46,910 nt of DNA, from contig NZ_LQOY01000067.1 in NCBI RefSeq assembly GCF_002101675.1, positions 1 through 46,910 on the forward strand. The letters run 5' to 3'. The position numbers and the translations under genes are program-made. This stretch comes from Mycobacterium gordonae (lineage in GTDB: Bacteria; Actinomycetota; Actinomycetes; Mycobacteriales; Mycobacteriaceae). Under the pieces are notes generated by a model. It saw only the letters and a program-made list of their open reading frames with translations, was not told the DNA's origin and made no database searches. Positions 35,936 through 44,318 of the stretch are shown here, one piece after another; position 1 is the stretch's first letter; every line of letters starts with the position of its first letter.

Positions 35936-37446
35936 TGGCCGGATCCTGTCGCGACTGATGCTGCGTCAGCGGCGGGTGGCGGGCCCGGCGGCGGTGGACC
36001 CATATTGGAATAGGCGTTGGGCGGCCCCGGCGGCGTCTGAAACCTTGATGGCGGCGGTGTCGTGTCCGGGCCTCCCATCAGCTCAGCGAGCGAGTCCGGT
36101 GTCAGCAAGCTTTCGGTAGCCGGTCCCACTGTGAGGCCTTGCTCACCGGGCGCTACGACCCAGCCGGGCTCGTGGTTACCATGTGACAACGGCGAGTCCG
36201 GCGCCCAAATCCCGGGGACCGTGGTGTCCTTGAACCCCGGCGGAGGCTGTAACCGAGGCTCGGAATATGCGATATGTTTGGGCAGTACAGCAGGAGTTTG
36301 GTACAGGTTGATGCCAGCCGGGGGTCCATTGAACTTGATCGCATCCAAAACCGGCGTCAAGTATTGTGCGCACAGTTCGGCAGACTCTTGGTATCCCATA
36401 CGGCTGCCGGCCTGCATCGCGCTGCAGATGAACTGCAATGGGTTGGCAAAGTTTGGCAGGGCTATTGCACCTGTCAGCGCGCCGTGCGCCGGCTCATAGA
36501 TTGCGAGGGCGTTGGCGGCAAAATGGGGGAAGACATGCAGCGCCGTTTCAAGCGCATTCAGCGGCTCGGGTTGAACCAGCGCGGTGGTCACATCGGCGAG
36601 GGTGTTGATGTCGTGGGTTAGCCCATCACGATTGTCCGCTAGAAGCTTTCGCAATGCGGGAAGCATATCGTCTACCTGTTGCAGTGCCTTCGCAAGCCCG
36701 GGATCTGAGCTGGTAAGTGAACTGGTAAATACGGCGAGGTCCTTATTTAAAGCGACGAAATTCCGATCATCTTTATATAGCGCGTTGACGAATAAGGCCA
36801 TGCTGCGCAGCACGGCAAAGAAATCGGCACGCCCGTCATTTAGCGCGGTCAACGCTTGCGAAAGCCCGGTCAAAGTACTGTTGATCTCTTTGCCTTTGCC
36901 GGCCAAGCCGTCCGCGAAAGATTCGATGACTTCGCCGAAAGGCCCCTTGGGCTGCTCGGGCGTAGGTCCCAGCTTCGAGATAATGTCCGTGATACCATTG
37001 CGCAACTGATCCCATTCCACCGGCACCTGTGTTCGTTCGATGGGGATCACCGCATGATTTCCTAGCGATGGGCCGCCTTCATAGGGCGGTTCCAGCTGAA
37101 TGACGCGCGAGGCGACCAGCGCGGGATTGAGGATCACCGCAGAGGCGTCAGCGGGCACTTTGTATTTTTTCTCGTAGTGGAAAGTCACCTTCATCTTGTC
37201 ACCCGACGGCTCGACCTTGTCGATCGCGCCCACTCGCACACCCATTATCTGGACCTTGTCCCCGACATAAAGCGCGTTTGCCTCCGGGAAATACGCAACC
37301 ACCGTGTTATTGGTCATTTTTTCGTAGAAATCCCGAGCAGCCAGCGTCGTAATAGACGCCAGCAGTATCACCAAGGACCCAACGATGATTGCAGTTCGCG
37401 AAAACTTCGGGAGTTGAATTTTGCGTATATCGAAAACAGTACTCAA
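35932..37446 (-). CDS. mceD: Mce-family protein MceD
   Basis: The 504-residue protein has a single N-terminal anchor (TAIIVGSLVILLASITTLA) and an MCE domain (TVVAYFPEANALYVGDKVQIMGVRVGAI). A helical domain follows, then a proline-rich tail (TPPGPPNAYSNMGPPPPGPPP). The tail is usual for MceD and MceC. It overlaps mceC by 4 bases and mceE by 4 bases. It appears intact. Confidence 0.93.
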   Translation of the reverse strand: MSTVFDIRKIQLPKFSRTAIIVGSLVILLASITTLAARDFYEKMTNNTVVAYFPEANALYVGDKVQIMGVRVGAIDKVEPSGDKMKVTFHYEKKYKVPADASAVILNPALVASRVIQLEPPYEGGPSLGNHAVIPIERTQVPVEWDQLRNGITDIISKLGPTPEQPKGPFGEVIESFADGLAGKGKEINSTLTGLSQALTALNDGRADFFAVLRSMALFVNALYKDDRNFVALNKDLAVFTSSLTSSDPGLAKALQQVDDMLPALRKLLADNRDGLTHDINTLADVTTALVQPEPLNALETALHVFPHFAANALAIYEPAHGALTGAIALPNFANPLQFICSAMQAGSRMGYQESAELCAQYLTPVLDAIKFNGPPAGINLYQTPAVLPKHIAYSEPRLQPPPGFKDTTVPGIWAPDSPLSHGNHEPGWVVAPGEQGLTVGPATESLLTPDSLAELMGGPDTTPPPSRFQTPPGPPNAYSNMGPPPPGPPPAADAASVATGSGQ

Positions 37447-39008
37447 TTCTGGCTGCCTCCCGTCGCAGCGCCGCTGCCTCCTGTTCCGCCCGGGGTGATG
37501 AATGGGCCCGGCAGCTGCGGGCCCGGGCCCGGCGGGAATGGTGGTCCCGGGGGGAGTCCTGGCGCGAAGGTCGACGGCGGTGATGTCGGGCCGGCCGGCG
37601 CCAGGTTCTCGGTACGCGCGCCTGGTGGAGCTTTTACGGGAAGCCGCACCGGAGTGCCTGGCACATTCGGCGGGGGCTCGTCAGGTCGTCCGGCAATCGG
37701 GATACCGGGTGTTGGTGGCAGCCCATTAGGGTCGGGAGGTGACGTTTGGACGTCAAACGGCGCGATCGTCGACGGGCCACCGAAAGGGCCGGCGCCCAAA
37801 CCCATGCAGGGAAGCGGGTTCCATGGCCGCGGCAAACCGTCCTCTGCGGGGGTGTAAGCGCACGACGCGCCTGGCGGAACCGCCGGTCCTGGATGGTCCG
37901 GGGTGCCCTCCCTTACCGGCGGAGCTGGCGGTGGCGCGCCATTGGGAAACCGGGTGCCGTTAGGATCGGGGAACTGGTAGGCGGGCAAACCAGCGCTGCG
38001 CCAGAATTGTTCAGGGTCGATCCCACGTTTCTTGAACGCCGCGTCGACCCAAGGCTGAGTCATCCAAAAAGGTGCAAGATTCAGCAGAGCCACCTTAAAG
38101 TAGGGACCCGACGCTACCGACTCCGCCAAAGCCGACGCATAATAGCTTACGTTAGGCGCCCACTCGACGAGATCTTTTTTGTGTTTGAGTAGCAGATCGC
38201 TAATCGTCCTCAATTGCTCGACAACGTTATGCAGATTCGGGTTGTCATCGATCAAACCCTTCAACTGGGCGGAAACGGCGGCGATATTGCCCAGCAAGCC
38301 GTCGATGGCACTCTTGCGCTCGTTGAACGCCGCCAGAACGATCTGCGTGTTAACCAAAATCCGATCGATTTGCTTGCTGCGATCACCGAGTATGCTTGCC
38401 ACCTTCCTAGCGTCAGCAAGCAGCCGTTGGATTTGCTCGTCGCGTTTCCCTAGCGTGTCAGAGAACTTGGCCACACCATCCAGTGCTGCACTCAGATGCG
38501 GGTAAGTCTGCTCAACTGTCTGCGACAGCACATTCAGGGAGCGTTTGACTGTATTGATGTCCCAGCCGGTAGCCGCCTTCGTGACGTCGAAGAACGCGTC
38601 GTAGATCTGGTACGGGCTGGTGGTTTGCCCAAGCGGGAGTGTCGCATTTGGTTGGAGCACGCGGGAGCCTTGGGGATCGATCTCGAGCACTTTCTTCCCC
38701 AGGATGGTATCGGTACGGATCGCAAGACGGCTTTTAGATCCGATTGTATTGGAGCCGATGGAAAACTTCATGACTACATGGTTGCCATTGATCGTAAATC
38801 CCTGCACTTCGCCGACATTTACCCCAGCGATGCGAACTTTATCGCCCTTGTTCAGCCCGCCTGTGTCTTTGAACTCTCCGTAATAGGTTGCCTGGGCAAA
38901 CAACATCGGAATGCTGGTGAAGCTTTGCCCTACTCCGGTCACCACCGCTGCAACGATGATTCCCATCGCCCCCATCCGATACGGATTGATTGCTTGAAGG
39001 GTTCTCAC
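37443..39008 (-). CDS. mceC: Mce-family protein MceC
   Basis: The protein has 521 residues from GTG 39008, chosen because it overlaps the mceB stop (GTGA) and gives RTLQAINPYRMG at the N-terminus; the frame is open to 39041. It has an N-terminal anchor, then an MCE domain (YYGEFKDTGGLNKGDKVRIAGVNVGEV). A coiled helical region follows (HLSAALDGVAKFSDTLGKRDEQIQRLL). The last 150 residues or so are very Pro/Gly-rich. Confidence 0.92.
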   Translation of the reverse strand: MRTLQAINPYRMGAMGIIVAAVVTGVGQSFTSIPMLFAQATYYGEFKDTGGLNKGDKVRIAGVNVGEVQGFTINGNHVVMKFSIGSNTIGSKSRLAIRTDTILGKKVLEIDPQGSRVLQPNATLPLGQTTSPYQIYDAFFDVTKAATGWDINTVKRSLNVLSQTVEQTYPHLSAALDGVAKFSDTLGKRDEQIQRLLADARKVASILGDRSKQIDRILVNTQIVLAAFNERKSAIDGLLGNIAAVSAQLKGLIDDNPNLHNVVEQLRTISDLLLKHKKDLVEWAPNVSYYASALAESVASGPYFKVALLNLAPFWMTQPWVDAAFKKRGIDPEQFWRSAGLPAYQFPDPNGTRFPNGAPPPAPPVREGTPDHPGPAVPPGASCAYTPAEDGLPRPWNPLPCMGLGAGPFGGPSTIAPFDVQTSPPDPNGLPPTPGIPIAGRPDEPPPNVPGTPVRLPVKAPPGARTENLAPAGPTSPPSTFAPGLPPGPPFPPGPGPQLPGPFITPGGTGGSGAATGGSQN

Positions 39009-40048
39009 TTCGGAGTGCACCTCCCCGTCGGCTGACTCCAAAGCTTCACGGTACGGACGGGCCCGCCAGGCTGCAGGCCATCAACCTTCAGCGTGACGTC
39101 GCACGCGTAGAAATTGAAGAAGTCGCCATAAAGCCCCCCGATACCCGCGACACGCTTCGCAGATTGTGGGGCGTCCCGTAACACCCCGTCGACGTAGTCG
39201 AGCCGGTCAATTAGCGGTTGGAGGGTATTCTGCACATAGCCAACGGCCTTCTGCAGCAGTGGCCGATTGTCTGACAACAGATCCGCCAGCGTGCCGGCCA
39301 CATTACCGATGTGCGCGACATTGGCCGCGAGCGGATCGGCTTGATTGCTCAACCCGGTGATCAACTTATCGACGTTGTCGATCGTTTGGTCGAATTCCTT
39401 GCGATGCTTGACCGTGGTCTCTAGCACGACGTTAAGGTTTGAGATGACTTCACCGATTGCCTGGTCACGTCCAGCGATCTGCGCGGTTAGTTGCGCCGTC
39501 TGGTCCAAGATATCGTTGATCGTGCCACCTTGGCCCTGAAACACAGTGACGATCGCGGTCGCAATCGTATTGACTTTGTCGGGATCGAGCGCGCGAAACA
39601 CCGGCTTGAAACCACCGATCAGTGCATCTAAATCCAGGGCTGGCTCCGTACGTGACAGCGGGATAAACCCACCCGGCGGCAACACCCGATCCATCCCTTC
39701 ACCGTCGCCGCGCTTAAGTTCTACGTAGCGCTGCCCAAGTAGGTCGGCATAGCGAATGGACGCGGTCGTCGACTGATAAAGCGGCACCGAACGGTCTACT
39801 TCGAAGTCCACACGCACCCGATGACCGCCCTCCGTGATCCGTACGCTGCTTACTTTGCCGATCTCCACCCCGGAGGCACGGACAAACTGGCCGGCGCGCA
39901 AGCCGCTCGCAGTACTGAATTCGGCCGTGTAGCTGGAGGTCTTGTTAAAGCGCAACTGGGCGAACACCACGACAATGATGACCGTCACGGCAATTAAAGT
40001 TAATACGGCAGTACTAAACTTCACTGCCGTAGCGGTGATTTTTTTCAT
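39005..40048 (-). CDS. mceB: Mce-family protein MceB
   Basis: The protein has 347 residues from ATG 40048, overlapping the mceA stop (ATGA) and starting MKKITATAVKFSTAVL; an upstream in-frame start at 40084 is inside mceA and unlikely. It has an N-terminal anchor, MCE domain (SYTAEFSTASGLRAGQFVRASGVEIGKV) and helical barrel region (VISNLNVVLETTVKHRKEFDQTI). The sequence resembles Mce1B/Mce2B. It appears intact. Confidence 0.93.
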   Translation of the reverse strand: MKKITATAVKFSTAVLTLIAVTVIIVVVFAQLRFNKTSSYTAEFSTASGLRAGQFVRASGVEIGKVSSVRITEGGHRVRVDFEVDRSVPLYQSTTASIRYADLLGQRYVELKRGDGEGMDRVLPPGGFIPLSRTEPALDLDALIGGFKPVFRALDPDKVNTIATAIVTVFQGQGGTINDILDQTAQLTAQIAGRDQAIGEVISNLNVVLETTVKHRKEFDQTIDNVDKLITGLSNQADPLAANVAHIGNVAGTLADLLSDNRPLLQKAVGYVQNTLQPLIDRLDYVDGVLRDAPQSAKRVAGIGGLYGDFFNFYACDVTLKVDGLQPGGPVRTVKLWSQPTGRCTPK

Positions 40049-41262
40049 GGGTTGATCGTGTTCTCCCCCCACTGGCGGCCCCACACGTATTCATTGGCCT
40101 GCGGTTGCGGGATTCCAAAGTGGGTGTATGGCGCGATGCTGGAACCGCTATCCGTTACCAAGTACGGAGCAGGCCACAGATCGCGGGTAATGGTCTTCCA
40201 GCATCCCGGTTTCCCGCCCGGTCCGCCGTGAGCATTCACTCGCGGCAAGTTGTCAGGATAGACGTACGCATTTGTTCCTCCCAAGATCGTGCCTGTTAAC
40301 CTTACCGAGTAACCGTTGCCGCTCTCCCCATCCGTCACTTTCGGTAGCACATTAGCGCCATGGTGAAAAAGGCAGTAAAGCTCCGGACTGTAGGTGTCAA
40401 GCAGTTGAGTCACCGGCACCAGGTCGCTGACCGCATGCTGCAGGTCCGATCTGCTCTGGTCAATGATGTCGGCACCGGTGTTTCCAACCCCCACCGCGGC
40501 CAAGAGTGCGGCGTCCAGATCCTTCTTTTGCTGGTTGAAGGTACGCGCCGTGGTGACTGCGTTATCGAGGGCGCTCCAAAGATCCGGCGAGGCATCCCCG
40601 TAGATATCGGCTAAATCCGCCAACCGTTGAATATCATGGCGGATTTGAGGCATCTGCGGGTTGATGTCATCGAGTATGGTGTTTCCATTGATGATCGAAG
40701 CCCCGAATTTATCGCCTTGCCCATTTAACGCTGCAGCCACCGCCGAAAGCGTTAAGTTCACCTTGACCGGATCCACCTTCTCTGAAATCTGCATGACCGT
40801 CTCGAACAACGTGTTAAACTCCGTTGTTTCCGACCTCACCACAATTATGTCAGCCGGTGTAACCTTCCGGGCCACAGGTTGTTTGGGCGAACTCAACGAC
40901 ACGTACTTGTTGCCAAACACCGTGGTGGCTGTAATTTCGGCATTTACGTTTAGCGCGATCAGCCCGGCGTATTTTGGCGCAATTTCCAGCAGCAGCTTGG
41001 CCGCCGGCTTTCCGTCACGCTCCACCTCGCTGATGCTGCCCACCCGGCCGATCTCCACCCCGTTGTAAGTGACTTTCGCCCCCCGATCCAAGACCAAACC
41101 CGACCGGCTAGCCAATGCTGTTAAGGTTATCTTGGGTGTGAAGCCACCCCGGAACTGGACCCAGACGACGATCAGCACGACCGCGGTGATGAGCCACAAA
41201 GCCAGCCCCGCTAACTTTCGGACCGAAATAAGTCGCCGTAGCCGCTTGCTTGTGGTTGCCAT
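40045..41262 (-). CDS. mceA: Mce-family protein MceA
   Basis: The 405-residue protein has one N-terminal anchor (LAGLALWLITAVVLIVVWVQF). Its MCE domain reads ASRSGLVLDRGAKVTYNGVEIGRVGSI. The C-terminal region NLPRVNAHGGPGGKPGCW then TRDLWPAPYLV and EYVWGRQWGENTINP is very similar to that of Mce1A. It therefore belongs to the Mce1/Mce2-type branch, though the exact operon number cannot be assigned. It starts 6 bases after yrbEB. Confidence 0.93.
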   Translation of the reverse strand: MATTSKRLRRLISVRKLAGLALWLITAVVLIVVWVQFRGGFTPKITLTALASRSGLVLDRGAKVTYNGVEIGRVGSISEVERDGKPAAKLLLEIAPKYAGLIALNVNAEITATTVFGNKYVSLSSPKQPVARKVTPADIIVVRSETTEFNTLFETVMQISEKVDPVKVNLTLSAVAAALNGQGDKFGASIINGNTILDDINPQMPQIRHDIQRLADLADIYGDASPDLWSALDNAVTTARTFNQQKKDLDAALLAAVGVGNTGADIIDQSRSDLQHAVSDLVPVTQLLDTYSPELYCLFHHGANVLPKVTDGESGNGYSVRLTGTILGGTNAYVYPDNLPRVNAHGGPGGKPGCWKTITRDLWPAPYLVTDSGSSIAPYTHFGIPQPQANEYVWGRQWGENTINP

Positions 41263-41268
41263 AATAAT

Positions 41269-42144
41269 TTACACCGTGAGATTGAAGTTGGGGTTGACGC
41301 CGTAAATCGCTAACGAAGCCATTAGCACGACCATTACGATGGCGATTAGCGATGCGCGCATCGATCTCCCGACTGCCACGCCGACTCCAACCGGACCGCC
41401 GCTGGCGTTGTATCCGTAGTAGCAGTGGTTCAACATCACGACTGCCGAAATGGCGACCGTCTCCGCAAGAGAGTACCAGAAGTCGTTAACCCTCAGGAAA
41501 GTGTTGAAGTAATGGTCATACGTTCCGATTGATTGCGCATAGAACAAAGTTGTCACCAGCTGGGCGGAAAAGAACGAGAGGAGGACCGCGACCGAATATA
41601 GTGGGATAGTGACGATGAAGGCGCCAATAACTCGGGTAGATACCAAATACGAAACTGATTTGATTCCCATCACCTCAAGCGCATCAATCTCCTCGCTGAT
41701 CCGCATGGCGCCCAATTGCGCTGTAGCACCGGCCCCGACGGTCGCGGCTAAAGCAGTGCCAGTTACGATTGGCGCCACCACACGCACATTCGCTAGCGCG
41801 GCGAAGAAACCGGTGAACGCCTCAACGCCGATATTGCCTAGCGAGGCGAACCCTTGAATCGCAATCAGCGAACCGGCCGATAGCGTCACAAAGCCGATGA
41901 TCGCCACCGTGCCGCCGACGGCGGCCATTGCGCCAGTGCCCATGCCGATCTCGGCGATCAGGCGCAAGACTTCCTTTCGGTAATTCTTTAGGGTAAACCC
42001 GAGATAACGGAGCACTTCGCCGACGAACAGCGCGACATCACCAGAGGCGTCGAGCGCACGGCCAGGAGCGCCGACCCATCCGGCGCCTAGCTTCCAAGCG
42101 CGTGGGAAACGTGATTGCACGACCGTCGGGGAAGCCAATCTCAA
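41269..42144 (-). CDS. yrbEB: YrbEB (MlaE-like) permease subunit of the Mce system
   Basis: This is 291 residues from a TTG at 42144 overlapping the yrbEA stop (TTGA). The longer frame to 42285 would lie inside yrbEA and adds residues foreign to the family. It is a multi-pass membrane protein with the MlaE core GSLIAIQGFASLGNIGVEAFTG, GAGATAQLGAMRISEEIDALEVMG and YNASGGPVGVGVAVGRS. It forms the ABC permease with YrbEA, driven by an MceG ATPase encoded elsewhere. Confidence 0.9.
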   Translation of the reverse strand: MRLASPTVVQSRFPRAWKLGAGWVGAPGRALDASGDVALFVGEVLRYLGFTLKNYRKEVLRLIAEIGMGTGAMAAVGGTVAIIGFVTLSAGSLIAIQGFASLGNIGVEAFTGFFAALANVRVVAPIVTGTALAATVGAGATAQLGAMRISEEIDALEVMGIKSVSYLVSTRVIGAFIVTIPLYSVAVLLSFFSAQLVTTLFYAQSIGTYDHYFNTFLRVNDFWYSLAETVAISAVVMLNHCYYGYNASGGPVGVGVAVGRSMRASLIAIVMVVLMASLAIYGVNPNFNLTV

Positions 42145-42935
42145 CGCCCCGTTCCGAACCGCACACCAATGGTAGTCAGCACCACGTTGACCGCAAATAA
42201 TGCGACCACCGCAAGAACCAACGTTTCGTTGACTGCTGTGCCCACCCCTTTGGCTCCCCCGCCGGCTGTCAACCCGCGGTAGCAACCCACCAGCCCGGCA
42301 ATAAGCCCGAATAAGGTGGCCTTCACAATCGAGATCAGCACCTCGGGCAATCCAGTAATCAAGGTTAGGGTCGAAACGTATGCGCCGGCCGAAACATTCT
42401 GGATATACACACCGAACAAGAACCCGCCGACCAGCCCGATACTGATCACCGCGCCATTGAGCAGCAGGGCTACAATGGTCGATGCAACCACCCTGGGAAC
42501 TACCAGTCGATGAATCGGGTCGATGCCCAACACCTCCATCGCATCGATCTCCTCGCGAATAGTCCTAGCGCCCAAATCCGCACAAATCGCAGTAGAACCT
42601 GCGCCAGCGACCACGAGCACCGTCACAAGGGGGCCCAGTTGAGTGACGGCGCCGAGCGCAGCCCCAGCGCCGGAGACGTCGGCGGCCCCAAATTCGGCCA
42701 ATAAGATATTCAGCGTAAAGATGATTAGCACGGTGAGCGGAATTGCGACCATAACGGTTGGCAGGAACGACACACCGAGTAGAAACCAACCCTGTAGGAT
42801 GAATTCGCGCCATTGGAACGGACGTGCAAGCGCCTTGCCGGTTAGCACACACATCTGAGTGAAGCTGGCCACCTGCCCTAGCGGTTTCCGCAGTTGTTCA
42901 CGAAGGTATACCGACAAACCGTTGGATGCCGTCAC
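42141..42935 (-). CDS. yrbEA: YrbEA (MlaE-like) permease subunit of the Mce system
   Basis: This 264-residue MlaE-type integral membrane protein has PFQWREFILQGWFLLGVSFLPT (N-terminal interface helix), IFTLNILLAEFGAADVSGAG, GAGSTAICADLGARTIREEIDAMEVLGI and CYRGLTAGGGAKGVGTAVNET. The GTG start at 42935 overlaps the stop of the upstream fossil ORF (GTGA). It is the first intact gene of the mce operon. The original promoter may have been replaced when the upstream pieces were joined. Confidence 0.92.
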   Translation of the reverse strand: MTASNGLSVYLREQLRKPLGQVASFTQMCVLTGKALARPFQWREFILQGWFLLGVSFLPTVMVAIPLTVLIIFTLNILLAEFGAADVSGAGAALGAVTQLGPLVTVLVVAGAGSTAICADLGARTIREEIDAMEVLGIDPIHRLVVPRVVASTIVALLLNGAVISIGLVGGFLFGVYIQNVSAGAYVSTLTLITGLPEVLISIVKATLFGLIAGLVGCYRGLTAGGGAKGVGTAVNETLVLAVVALFAVNVVLTTIGVRFGTGR

Positions 42936-43359
42936 CGATGCCCCTCGACAACAGCACCACGTGCGTCGCGCTGCAGCAGCCGATCAACGTACAGCGCGAC
43001 CGCCGAAACCGTGACCAGCAGACCATACTGGGTGGTAGCGCTCAACCCATCGCTCGCGCCAGAGATGTCCGTTGTGCCGACGTTGCACAACAACACGTTG
43101 AGCGTGAAGATGCTTAGCGCCGCCAGGGACGAAGAAGCTGCGATGGTTGGCAGGGTCGACATCTGCATCAAAAACCGCAACTTGGACGATGAACTCAAAC
43201 CATTGGAACGGCCTCTCAGCACGGCCTTTTGCCGAATTGAAATGGCATCTGCGAAAACACGCCGCCAGCTCCCAACGCTGGAAAAGGTCTGATCCCGGAC
43301 GTCTTCGACGAGAATGACTCTGGCCGTGATCACCGGGTCATCCATAGGTCGCGAACCCA
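42932..43359 (-). pseudogene. Decayed second yrbEA copy
   Basis: In one frame this reads LSIFTLNVLLCNVGTTDISGAS then LSATTQYGLLVTVSAVA, matching the YrbEA core IFTLNILLAEFGAADVSGAG. Upstream the family match RPFQWFEFIVQV is in another frame, so there is a frameshift near 43160. The C-terminal two thirds are missing. It is read in one long open frame with the hydrolase fragment upstream, but that 280-residue ORF is an artefact of two joined fossils. Confidence 0.75.
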
Positions 43360-43678
43360 CGGTGAAGTGTTCTGCGGCTGCTGTCACCGCCAGCGGAATC
43401 CGGGCCGGCAGCACCTCCTCGATGCGTTTCACCCAATCAACAAACTTTTCGGAATCCCACCACCCAATCGGATACCCCATGTCAACGAGCTTGTCATTGA
43501 GCGCCCGATGCTGCTGGCCATGCACCGATTCCTGACCGATAAACCCGGCCACCCGCTTCTTCAACCCAGGATCGGTGACCTCATCGGCAAACCGGCGCAC
43601 CGACCGAATGAACAACTCCTCCCCCGGCGGGAACGACCCCGACAAGTTCGCCAGAAAGTGGCTGAAGATGATGTCGTC
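43360..43678 (-). repeat. 319-bp direct repeat, copy B (in the pseudogene)
   Basis: It is the partner of 25821-26139 (316/319 identical by eye, no gaps). The edge at 43360 coincides with the junction to the yrbEA fossil. Past 43678 similarity continues only at the weaker paralogue level into the upstream region (to about 43920). Confidence 0.95.
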
Positions 43679-43774
43679 ATCCACGATAATAGTTGCTGCC
43701 CTCCCCCCACCGAGAAACATATCCGCCGAGTCCTCGGATACCGAGACCCCACTCGGTGCACTCATAGTGGTCAC
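43360..43774 (-). pseudogene. 5' part of a third PF10118-type hydrolase-family gene, joined to the yrbEA fossil
   Basis: This encodes DDIIFSHFLANLSGSFPPGEEL through AAEHFT nearly identically to residues 43-148 of the gene at 25375-26265. It then breaks at 43359. Upstream of 43678 the family sequence GSRYPRTRRICFS is in a different frame, because 2 extra bases lie between the blocks. It lacks the EELEHKS metal helix and cannot be functional. Confidence 0.8.
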
Positions 43775-43935
43775 GACCCCCTATATATCTAGCCTGTGCC
43801 CCCGTCGACCACGAAGGTTACCTTTTCCCCGAACTTCTAGTTTCGGATACTGACAGTACAGGGTGTCGGGCGTTACAGTACTGCGAAGCGACAGGGTGCG
43901 CAACGCTAGCCCCGCGACGTGCTGACCGCGGGGGG

Positions 43936-44227
43936 GCGGTCAAGGTGCAGGCCCCGCGGGTCAATGACAAACGTATTGATCCCGATACCGTTGAGCGGCA
44001 GCGGTTCTCGTCGACGATCGTGCCGGCGTAAGCGCGTAAGTCGCCGCAGATGGCCGAGGTGTTGCCGTTGCTGTACCTGCATGGGCGATCCAGCGGGGAT
44101 TTCAGGCCGGAGCCCTGGAGCAGTTCCTGGGTCGGGGGCCGGGTTGTCGGCAGCCACGATTACCCGGCTGACCGCCCAGTGGCAAGACGAAGTCGCCGCG
44201 TTCGGCGGCAGGGATCTGTCCGCCACC
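43936..44227 (+). pseudogene. IS256-family (mutator) transposase internal fragment
   Basis: The sequence reads AVKVQAPRVNDKRIDPDTVERQRF, a TAA, RKSPQMAEVLPLLYLHGRSSGDF, a frameshift near 44105, then GAGLSAATITRLTAQWQDEV and AAFGGRDLSAT. This is the N-terminal part of IS256-type transposases up to the point before the first catalytic Asp (normally DYVYxWxDG). It is cut exactly at 44228 by the end of the IS3 element. Confidence 0.75.
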
Positions 44228-44318
44228 TGAATCGCCCCGGTGAGTCCGGAGACTTTCTGATGTGAGATTTCAGCCAGCGGCTGGTCTCTGGCGTGGAGTG
44301 CAATAGGCGGCTTCGAGT

